Translations under genes and position numbers: made by a program
Source of the DNA: DAITAZ01 sp036824045
Lineage (GTDB): Bacteria > Pseudomonadota > Gammaproteobacteria > Burkholderiales > Rhodocyclaceae
Assembly (NCBI GenBank): GCA_036824045.1
Contig: DAITAZ010000057.1
Coordinates: 1-15,680 of the forward strand
Direction: 5' to 3'
DNA length: 15,680 nucleotides
Shown: positions 1 through 6,390 of the stretch, in pieces
Numbering within the stretch: position 1 is the first letter of the stretch
Layout: each line of letters opens with the position of its first letter
The notes under the pieces: model-generated
The model's database searches: none
What the model was told of the DNA's origin: nothing
The model's input: only the letters and a program-made list of their open reading frames with translations

Positions 1-2
1 AC

Positions 3-218
3 CAGATTGGTGAGCGCATACGCTACCTGCACTATAGCCTGAAAACGGAGAAGGTATATGTGGATTGGGTGCGTTTTTATGTGCGGTGGAACGGGCTTCG
101 CCACCCTCGCGACATGGGCCACAAGGGGGTAGAGGCTTTCCTGCCCATATTGAGCAACGCGCGCGAGGTTTCTGCCTCCACCCACCATCAGGCGCTCAGC
201 GCTTTGCGCTCTGTTTGA
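3..218 (+). pseudogene. intI: Integron-type tyrosine recombinase, N-terminal remnant
   Basis: Frame 3 is open from the window edge to a TGA at 216-218 (71 codons). It reads like the N-terminal core-binding (SAM-like) domain of integron integrases: an IRYLHYSLKTEKVYVDWVR segment, then a GLRHPRDMG segment, then EAFLPILSNAREVSASTHHQALSAL. Integron integrases have this order just before the catalytic domain. Full-length members are about 320 residues and carry the catalytic Arg, His and Tyr in the C-terminal two thirds, none of which is encoded here. The frame ends immediately after the STHHQALSAL motif. The following bases give no continuation that I can recognise, so this looks like a truncated, inactive remnant. 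The 5' part lies outside the window. Base composition is more AT-rich than that of the following genes, as expected for acquired DNA. An XerC/D-like or phage integrase fragment is a less likely alternative. Confidence 0.75.
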
Positions 219-332
219 CGCGAGAAAGCTGTCTCAACCCAATCTGCGAGTCTCAGTTCAAGTTGCGGACGCGAGCGGCAGGCCGACGAAAGGCGCTTGA
301 CTCCACGCAACGATATAACTACGATCATCGAC
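219..332. other. Spacer between integrase remnant and ArsR gene
   Basis: This 114-base stretch separates the integrase remnant from the ArsR-family gene. I see no attC-like site, convincing IS end or clear sigma-70 promoter. It may be a deletion junction where integron DNA was lost. The transcription start for the downstream regulator must lie here or further upstream. Confidence 0.4.
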
Positions 333-644
333 ATGAACAAGGACTACTCCCGTGCCATCCCCCCTGCGTGGAAAGCCATGTCCCGGGTGTTCACCGCCCT
401 GGGGGACGAGCATCGCCAGCGCATCCTGCTCACCTTCGAGCCGGGGGAGCGGCTGAACGTGGGGCAGATCGTGGAGGTTTCCACCCTGGCGCGGTCCACG
501 GTGTCGCACCACCTGAAGGTGCTGAAGGAGGCGGGGGTGCTGGATTCCGAGAAGATCGGCAAGGAGGTGTACTTCTGGATCAATCGCGGTTTTCTCGACG
601 ACACCTTCAGCAACGCGCTGGACTACCTGCGCGGCAATACCTGA
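333..644 (+). CDS. ArsR/SmtB-family winged-helix transcriptional regulator
   Basis: This 103-residue protein is a compact winged-helix repressor of usual ArsR-family length. An N-terminal helix with the family signature FTALGDEHRQRIL (about residues 20-32) precedes a helix-turn-helix. The recognition helix is STLARSTVSHHLKVLKEAG (about 50-69), followed by a beta-wing containing GKEVYFWIN. It has no cysteine, so the classical As/Cd/Zn thiolate sites are absent; it probably senses something other than a thiophilic metal or works through protein contacts. I chose the ATG at 333. The frame stays open to a TTG at 297, which has a GAAAGG only 3 bases upstream; the ATG lacks a clear Shine-Dalgarno, so the start is uncertain. 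It lies 143 bp upstream of the Aas-like gene on the same strand and is a good candidate for its regulator. The ligand is unknown. Confidence 0.85.
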   Translation: MNKDYSRAIPPAWKAMSRVFTALGDEHRQRILLTFEPGERLNVGQIVEVSTLARSTVSHHLKVLKEAGVLDSEKIGKEVYFWINRGFLDDTFSNALDYLRGNT

Positions 645-661
645 ATTTTTTTGCCCAATAT

Positions 662-677
662 GTCGATATATCTAGAC
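662..677. promoter_or_regulatory. Imperfect palindrome, candidate operator upstream of aas
   Basis: The AT-rich interval between the ArsR gene and aas contains GTCGATATATCTAGAC. It matches its own reverse complement at 12 of 16 positions, with GTC/GAC ends and an ATAT core. ArsR-family repressors typically bind AT-rich imperfect palindromes that overlap promoters. A TTG hexamer lies just upstream (651-656), but no good -10 follows at standard spacing. Assigning this as the ArsR operator is inference from position and symmetry. Confidence 0.3.
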
Positions 678-787
678 TCGTCGTCTTGTTATGCGCTGCT
701 GCGCCGCACACCAGCCCCGGCGGGATGTGCCGATAACAGTCAGGGCGTGGCTGTTGCCCAAACCCGTTTTTGTCGTCCGGAGTGACC

Positions 788-2941
788 ATGTTGCGTAATC
801 TGCTCAAGCCTGTACTGCGTGCCCTGACCCGCCTGTTGTTCCGCGTGGAGGTGAAGGGAGGAATCCCCCGGGTGCCGGAGCGGCTGCTGGTGGTGGCGAA
901 CCACGAATCCTTTCTGGACGGGCTGCTGCTGGGCCTGTTCCTGCCCCTGGACCCGGTGTTCGTGGTGCATACGGGGGTGGCGCGCAATCTGTGGTTCCGG
1001 ACCATGCTGAGCCTGGTGGACTACCTTGCGGTGGACCCCACGAGCCCGATGGCGATGAAGAAGGTGATCCGGCTGATCCAGTCCGGCCGGCCGGTGGTGA
1101 TCTTTCCGGAAGGGCGCATCACCACCACCGGCAGCCTGATGAAGACCTACGACGGCCCGGCCTTCGTGGCCGCCCGCACCGGCGCCACCGTGCTGCCGGT
1201 GCGCATCGACGGCGCGGCGCGGACCTACTTCTCCCGGGTGTCGGGTCGCTTTCCGCGCCGGGCCCTGCCGCGGATCGCCCTCTCCATCCTGCCCTTCACC
1301 GCCCTGCCCATGCCGGCGGCACCCACGGCACGGGAGCGCCGCCGCAAGGCCGGCGAGGGCATGCGCCGGCTGATGCAGGAGATGATTTTCGCCACGCGTC
1401 CGCAACAGACGCTCTTTCACGCCCTGCTCGACGCCGCCTCCATCCACGGCCGGGGCCGCCGGCTGGTGGAAGACCTGAAACAGATCGAATACAGCTACGG
1501 CGAGCTGATCAAGATGGCCCTGGTGCTGGGCCGGCTGATGGCCCGGGAGAGCGCCCCGGGGGAGCGGGTGGGCCTGCTGTTGCCCAATCTGGCGCCCACC
1601 CTCGGTCTGGTGTTCGGCCTGGGCGCCCACAACCGGGTGGCGGCCATGCTCAATTACACCGCCGGGGCGGATGGCCTGCAGGCGGCGTGCACGGCGGCGC
1701 AGATCCGCACCGTGCTGACCTCCCGCGCGTTCGTCGAGCAGGCCAAGCTGGGAGACAAGCTGGCGGGGCTGGACGGTGTGCGCCTGCTCTACCTGGAAGA
1801 CCTGCGCGACCGGATCAGCGTGGCGGACAAGCTGTGGCTGGTGCTGTGGGCGCGGCACTTCCCCCGCGCCGCCACCCACGCCGGCAGCCCGGAAGACGCC
1901 GCGGTGGTGCTGTTCACCTCCGGTTCCGAGGGCAAGCCCAAGGGCGTGGTGCTGTCCCACCGGGCGCTGCTGGCCAACATCGCCCAGATCCGCGCCTCGG
2001 TGGACTTCTCGGTGGACGACAAGATCCTCAACGCCCTGCCCCTGTTCCATTCCTTCGGGCTCACCGCCGGCGGCTTGCTGCCGGTGCTCACCGGCGCCAA
2101 TGTGTTCCTCTACCCCTCGCCGCTCCATTACCGGGTGATCCCGGAGCTGGCCTACGACCGCAACTGCACGGTGCTGCTGGGCACCAGCACCTTCCTCGGC
2201 AACTATGCCCGCTTTGCCCACCCCTACGATTTCTATCGCCTGCGCTATGTGATCGCCGGCGCCGAAAAGCTGGCCGAGCCGGTACGCCTGACCTGGTTCG
2301 AGAAGTTCGGCATCCGCATCTTTGAAGGCTACGGCGCCACCGAAACCGCGCCGGTGCTGGCGGTGAACACCCCCATGGCCTACCGTACCGGCAGCGTTGG
2401 CCAATTGCTGCCGGGCATCGAGCACCGGCTGTTGCCCGTGCCCGGCATCGACCCCGCCGAAGGCCGCCGGGGCATGCTGCACGTGCGCGGGCCCAACGTG
2501 ATGTCCGGCTACCTGCGCTTCGACCAGCCGGGCCAGCTCCAGCCCCCCGCGTCGGAAGCCGGCCAGGGCTGGTACGAGACGGGGGATGTGGTGGAGATCG
2601 ACCACGACGGCTTTGTGCGCATCGTTGGCCGGGTCAAGCGCTTCGCCAAGGTGGCCGGAGAGATGGTGAGCCTGGAGGTGGTGGAAAAGCTCGCCGCCGC
2701 CGCCTCGCCCACCACCGCCCACGCCAGCTCCACCCAGCCGGACCCGGCCAAGGGCGAGGCGCTGGTGCTGTTTACCACCGACCGCGGCCTGGACCGGGAG
2801 CGCCTGCTCGCCGCCGCCCGCACCCAGGGGGTATCGGAGCTGGCCGTGCCGCGCAAGATCGTGGCGGTGGAAGCGCTGCCGCTGCTGGGCACGGGCAAGA
2901 CCGACTACGTCACCCTCAAGCAGTGGGCCGAAGCGGCCTGA
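788..2941 (+). CDS. aas: Bifunctional acyltransferase / acyl-ACP synthetase (Aas-like)
   Basis: This 717-residue protein has the two-domain layout and length of E. coli Aas (about 719). Aas re-acylates 2-acyl-glycerophosphoethanolamine at the inner membrane with fatty acid activated on ACP. The N-terminal PlsC-type domain has the HX4D motif (NHESFLDG, His39/Asp44) and the acceptor motif FPEGR (106-110). The C-terminal AMP-forming ligase has the phosphate-binding loop TSGSEGKPKG (377-386), the EGYGATE motif (513-519) and a C-terminal GTGKTDY whose Lys704 is in the usual catalytic-lysine position. The ATG at 788 is supported by GGAG five bases upstream; an upstream TTG (770) is possible but unneeded. 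It starts a run of four tightly spaced genes, the last of which carries the LplT-like transporter that normally partners Aas. Lyso-PE specificity is a family expectation and is not visible in the sequence. Confidence 0.9.
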   Translation: MLRNLLKPVLRALTRLLFRVEVKGGIPRVPERLLVVANHESFLDGLLLGLFLPLDPVFVVHTGVARNLWFRTMLSLVDYLAVDPTSPMAMKKVIRLIQSGRPVVIFPEGRITTTGSLMKTYDGPAFVAARTGATVLPVRIDGAARTYFSRVSGRFPRRALPRIALSILPFTALPMPAAPTARERRRKAGEGMRRLMQEMIFATRPQQTLFHALLDAASIHGRGRRLVEDLKQIEYSYGELIKMALVLGRLMARESAPGERVGLLLPNLAPTLGLVFGLGAHNRVAAMLNYTAGADGLQAACTAAQIRTVLTSRAFVEQAKLGDKLAGLDGVRLLYLEDLRDRISVADKLWLVLWARHFPRAATHAGSPEDAAVVLFTSGSEGKPKGVVLSHRALLANIAQIRASVDFSVDDKILNALPLFHSFGLTAGGLLPVLTGANVFLYPSPLHYRVIPELAYDRNCTVLLGTSTFLGNYARFAHPYDFYRLRYVIAGAEKLAEPVRLTWFEKFGIRIFEGYGATETAPVLAVNTPMAYRTGSVGQLLPGIEHRLLPVPGIDPAEGRRGMLHVRGPNVMSGYLRFDQPGQLQPPASEAGQGWYETGDVVEIDHDGFVRIVGRVKRFAKVAGEMVSLEVVEKLAAAASPTTAHASSTQPDPAKGEALVLFTTDRGLDRERLLAAARTQGVSELAVPRKIVAVEALPLLGTGKTDYVTLKQWAEAA

Positions 2942-2957
2942 CCCGGGAGCCCCTGCC

Positions 2958-3785
2958 ATGCACCTTCCCCGCCTTGCCGCCGCCCTCCTTGCCGGGCTTC
3001 TGAGCACCGGCTGCGCGACCTGGTTCGACCGCGGCAACGTGGCCCAGCGCGCCACCGTGGTCGAATACCTCTACCCCAAGGGCGAACAGCCGGCCCTGAC
3101 CCCGACGGTGCCCGAACTGCGCCTGCCCCTGCGGGTGGGCATCGCCTTCGTGCCCGGCGAACGCTTCGCCGATCTGTCGGAGCCCGAGCGCGACCGCCTG
3201 CTCGACCGGGTGAAGGCGGCCTTCGCCAACCGGCCCTACATCGCCGCCATCGAGACCATCCCCGGCACCTACCTGCGCCCCCGGGGCGGCTTCGACAACC
3301 TCCAGCAGGCGGCGCGCATGTTCAACGTGGACGTGGTGGCGCTGCTCTCCTACGACCAGATGCAGTTCAGCGACAGCAACCGGCTCTCCATTTTCTACTG
3401 GACCATCGTCGGCGGTTACCTGGTCAACGGCAGCCAGTACGACGTGAGCACCCTGGTGGATGCCTCGGTGTTCGACGTCAGGAGCCGCGCCCTGCTTTTC
3501 CGCGCCCCCGGCAGCAGCCAGATCAAGGGCAGCTCGCCCCTGGTGAAGTTCGGCCAGGCCTCCCGCGAAGCCCGCAGCGCAGGCTACGCCCAGGCGGTGG
3601 AGGCGATGATTCCCCAGCTCGACGCGCAACTGGAGGCGTTCAAGCTGCGGGTGAAGGAAGAAAAAGTCGCCCGCATCGTCCACCGGCCCGGCCACGCGGG
3701 GGGTGGCGACACCAGCCCGGCGCTGCTCGGACTCTTCGCCGCCGCCGCGGCCCTGCGCCTGGCCGGCACACGCCGTGGTCGCTGA
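2958..3785 (+). CDS. Rhombotarget lipoprotein (rhombosortase substrate)
   Basis: This 275-residue protein has processing signals at both ends. Residues 1-19 form a signal peptide ending in a lipobox-like LSTGC with Cys19 as the lipidation site; the -3 residue is Ser, slightly off consensus. The C-terminus holds AGGGDTSP (about 247-254), a short Leu/Ala-rich helix and a basic tail (TRRGR). This Gly-rich, transmembrane, Arg-tail order is the GlyGly-CTERM-type signal cut by rhombosortases. The body between (about 45-235) is soluble. It fits the family called rhombotarget lipoprotein, which is encoded beside rhombosortases and has no established function. GGGAG lies 8 bases before the ATG, 16 bases after aas. 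Its 3' end overlaps the rhombosortase gene. It is expected to be membrane-anchored facing the periplasm until cleaved near the Gly run. Family assignment rests on the tail and the neighbour. Confidence 0.85.
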   Translation: MHLPRLAAALLAGLLSTGCATWFDRGNVAQRATVVEYLYPKGEQPALTPTVPELRLPLRVGIAFVPGERFADLSEPERDRLLDRVKAAFANRPYIAAIETIPGTYLRPRGGFDNLQQAARMFNVDVVALLSYDQMQFSDSNRLSIFYWTIVGGYLVNGSQYDVSTLVDASVFDVRSRALLFRAPGSSQIKGSSPLVKFGQASREARSAGYAQAVEAMIPQLDAQLEAFKLRVKEEKVARIVHRPGHAGGGDTSPALLGLFAAAAALRLAGTRRGR

Positions 3786-4410
3786 GCGTCTGTCCCTGGG
3801 CCTGCTGGCGGGGTTGATCCTGCTGGCCAATCTGCTCCCCGGCGACACCATGGAACTGCAGCGCACCGCCCTGGCCCAGGGCCAGCTCTGGCGGCTGTGG
3901 ACAGGGCAGTTCTGCCACTGGTCGGCCACCCATCTGGCGGGCAACCTGGCGGCCGGGCTGGCGCTGTGGATCGTGGCCGGGCCGCGGCTGCGCCCCTGGC
4001 TGGCCCTGCTGCCGGTGCTGGCGCCCCTGCTCTCGGCCGCCCTGCTGGCCACGGCGCCCTGGCTGGAAAGCTATCGCGGTTTTTCCGGGTTGGGGGCGGT
4101 GTTGGTGGTGGGCGTGGCGATCGAGGGCGGCCTCCTCGGCCAGGCCCTGGCGGCGGCCTACGTGGCCAAGCTGGTCGTCGACGCCGCGGGCGATGCCGCC
4201 TCGGTGCTGCTGCCGGCGGGCATCGTCACCGCCTGGCCGGCCCATCTGGGCGGGCTGCTGCTGGGCCTGGCCACCGCCGCGCTCCTGCGCCACGCCCGGC
4301 GCCGGAGCGATTCGCCTGCCGCCCCCGCCCCTGTTAGATTCGACCCATCGCGCCCCCCTGCAGGCAATGGGCTACCGGCGCCCGCCACCCTTGATCGGAC
4401 CCCCGCATGA
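3775..4410 (+). CDS. rrtA: Rhombosortase (rhomboid-family intramembrane serine protease)
   Basis: This is a polytopic membrane protein of about 211 residues from the GTG at 3775. It carries the rhomboid hallmarks in the compact rhombosortase form: WRLWTGQFCHWSATHLAGN (residues 39-57), the nucleophile motif YRGFSG (Ser104) and AHLGG (His157). The Ser-His dyad would cut C-terminal GlyGly-CTERM-type signals within the membrane. The start is not certain. The GTG overlaps the lipoprotein stop by 11 bases and keeps the first hydrophobic segment. A longer frame back to 3703 would only add sequence read from within the lipoprotein tail. The next ATG (3850) would remove part of the first helix. Its TGA (4408-4410) overlaps the next gene's ATG, implying coupled translation. 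The last 30 or so residues are hydrophilic and Pro/Ala-rich. The adjacent lipoprotein is its obvious, perhaps only, substrate. Confidence 0.88.
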   Translation: MVAERLSLGLLAGLILLANLLPGDTMELQRTALAQGQLWRLWTGQFCHWSATHLAGNLAAGLALWIVAGPRLRPWLALLPVLAPLLSAALLATAPWLESYRGFSGLGAVLVVGVAIEGGLLGQALAAAYVAKLVVDAAGDAASVLLPAGIVTAWPAHLGGLLLGLATAALLRHARRRSDSPAAPAPVRFDPSRPPAGNGLPAPATLDRTPA

Positions 4411-6290
4411 GCACGCCTTCGCAACTGCTATCCACCCGGCGCTTTCTGCCGTTCTTCCTCACCCAGTTTCTCGGGGCCTTCAACGACAACCTGTTCAAGA
4501 ACGCCCTGGTGGTGCTGCTGACCTTTCAGGCCGCGAGCTGGACGACGCTCAAGCCGGAATTGCTGTCCAATCTGGCGGCGGGCATCTTCATCCTGCCCTT
4601 CTTCATTTTCTCCGCCACCGCCGGACAACTGGCGGACAAGTACGACAAGGCCCGCCTCACCCGGCTGGTGAAGGTGCTGGAGATGGGCATCATGGGCGTG
4701 GCACTGGCGGGTTTCCTGGCCCACAGCCTGGCGGTGCTGATGACCGCGTTATTCCTGCTCGGCTGCCACTCCACCCTGTTCGGGCCGGTCAAGTACGCCC
4801 TGCTGCCCCAGCACCTGCGGGAGGACGAACTGGTGGGCGGCAATGCGCTGGTGGAGGCCGGCACCTTCGTCGCCATCCTGCTCGGCACCCTGGTGGGCGG
4901 GCTGCTGGCGGCAGCGGAGCAAGGGCCGGTACTGATCGCTGGCGGCGGCCTGCTGGTGGCCGCCCTGGGCTACGCCACCGCCCGCGCCGTCCCCCCCGCC
5001 CCCGCCCCGGCCCCGGGGCTGGCCATCAACCCCAACCCCATCACCGAAACCTGGCGCAACATCGGCTACGCCCGGGGCAACCGGGCGGTGTTCCTCTCCA
5101 TCCTGGGCATTTCCTGGTTCTGGCTCTACGGCGCCCTGTTCCTCGCCCAGTTCCCGGCCTTCGCCAAGAACGTGCTGGGCGGCGGCGAGGGGGCGGTCAC
5201 GCTGCTGCTGGCCACCTTCACCGTGGGCATCGGCATCGGCTCCATGCTCTGCGAGCGGCTCTCCGGCAAACATGTGGAGATCGGCCTGGTGCCCTTCGGC
5301 TCCATCGGTCTCACCCTGTTCGGGCTCGATCTGGCCTGGGCCGCCCCCGCCCAGCCGCCCGCCGACGGCCCGCTGGAAGTGGCTGCCCTGCTCGCCCAGC
5401 CCGGCATGTGGCGGGTGCTGCTGGACCTGGCCCTGCTGGGCATGTTCGGCGGCTTCTTCATCGTGCCTCTCTACGCCCTGGTGCAAAGCCGCAGCGAGGC
5501 CGCCCAGCGCGCCCGCATCATCGCCGCCAACAACATCATCAACGCCCTGTTCATGGTGGGGGGTGCCCTGGGCGCGGCCGCCCTGCTCGGCGCCGGGCTC
5601 GGCATTCCCGCCCTGTTCGGCGTGGCGGCGGTGCTCAACGCCCTGGTGGCGCTCTACATCTACCGCCTGGTGCCAGAGTTCCTGCAACGCTTCATCGTCT
5701 GGCTGCTCATCCACAGCGTGTACCGCCTGCGCACCCGGGCGCTGGAGGCGCACATCCCGGAAGACGGCCCCGCCCTGCTGGTGTGCAACCACGTGAGCTA
5801 TGTGGACGCGCTGGTGATCATGGCCGGCAGCCGGCGGCCGATCCGCTTCGTGATGGACCACCGCATCTTCCGCACGCCGCTCATCTCCTTCGTCTTCCGC
5901 GAGAGCCGCGCCATCCCCATCGCCCCCGCCAAGGAAGACCCGGCCATGCTCGAGCGCGCCTACGCCGACATCGCCCGGGCCCTGGCAGCGGGGGAACTCA
6001 TCGGCATCTTCCCGGAGGGGGAGATCACCCGCGATGGCGAAATGAGCGGCTTCCGCCCCGGCATGGAACGCATCGTCAGCACCACCCCGGTGCCCGTGGT
6101 GCCGCTGGCCCTGCGCGGCCTGTGGGGCAGCTTCTTCTCCCGCAAGGACGGCCCCGCCATGCGCCGCCCCTTCCGCCGCGGACTGGGCAGCCCCATCGAG
6201 CTCGTCGCCGGGCCCGCCGTGCCCCCGGCGCACGCAAGCGCTGCAGCGCTGCAAGCCAAGGTGGCGGCACTGCGCGGGGAATGGCGGTAG
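4407..6290 (+). CDS. MFS lysophospholipid transporter (LplT-like) fused to PlsC acyltransferase
   Basis: This 627-residue fusion starts with an MFS transporter (about residues 1-420). It opens with LTQFLGAFNDNLFKNAL, characteristic of the LplT-like half of acyl-ACP-phospholipid O-acyltransferases, and contains many hydrophobic helices. A PlsC-type domain follows (about 440-620) with NHVSYVD (461-467; His462/Asp467) and FPEGE (535-539). LplT flips lysophospholipid into the cytosol for Aas to re-acylate. In many bacteria, transporter, acyltransferase and AMP-ligase occur in one long polypeptide. Here the ligase is missing and is supplied by the Aas-like gene two genes upstream, which has its own PlsC domain, so the cluster encodes two acyltransferases. 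The ATG sits in an ATGA overlap with the rhombosortase stop and has only a weak Shine-Dalgarno, suggesting translational coupling. The TAG stop is the last base before the run of Ns, so no terminator can be seen. Confidence 0.9.
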   Translation: MSTPSQLLSTRRFLPFFLTQFLGAFNDNLFKNALVVLLTFQAASWTTLKPELLSNLAAGIFILPFFIFSATAGQLADKYDKARLTRLVKVLEMGIMGVALAGFLAHSLAVLMTALFLLGCHSTLFGPVKYALLPQHLREDELVGGNALVEAGTFVAILLGTLVGGLLAAAEQGPVLIAGGGLLVAALGYATARAVPPAPAPAPGLAINPNPITETWRNIGYARGNRAVFLSILGISWFWLYGALFLAQFPAFAKNVLGGGEGAVTLLLATFTVGIGIGSMLCERLSGKHVEIGLVPFGSIGLTLFGLDLAWAAPAQPPADGPLEVAALLAQPGMWRVLLDLALLGMFGGFFIVPLYALVQSRSEAAQRARIIAANNIINALFMVGGALGAAALLGAGLGIPALFGVAAVLNALVALYIYRLVPEFLQRFIVWLLIHSVYRLRTRALEAHIPEDGPALLVCNHVSYVDALVIMAGSRRPIRFVMDHRIFRTPLISFVFRESRAIPIAPAKEDPAMLERAYADIARALAAGELIGIFPEGEITRDGEMSGFRPGMERIVSTTPVPVVPLALRGLWGSFFSRKDGPAMRRPFRRGLGSPIELVAGPAVPPAHASAAALQAKVAALRGEWR

Positions 6291-6390
6291 NNNNNNNNNN
6301 NNNNNNNNNNNNNNNNNNNNNNNNNNNNNNNNNNNNNNNNNNNNNNNNNNNNNNNNNNNNNNNNNNNNNNNNNNNNNNNNNNNNNNNNNN
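6291..6390. other. Run of 100 Ns (assembly gap or masked sequence)
   Basis: Exactly 100 undetermined bases, the usual placeholder for a scaffold gap of unknown length. The left flank ends with the TAG of the MFS-PlsC gene and the right flank begins with the complement of the esterase stop codon. The missing sequence is thus the whole convergent intergenic region. Order and distance across it are not demonstrated by this sequence. Confidence 0.95.

Noticed and set aside
219..332. Possible attC/attI site or IS end next to the integrase remnant
   Set aside because: No paired core sites or matching inverted repeats could be found by eye in this short stretch.
740..3055. Long minus-strand open frame (771 codons) opposite aas
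   Set aside because: The translation is low-complexity Gly/His/Gln/Arg-rich, typical of the antisense of GC-rich genes. The plus strand encodes a clear Aas-like protein with all motifs.
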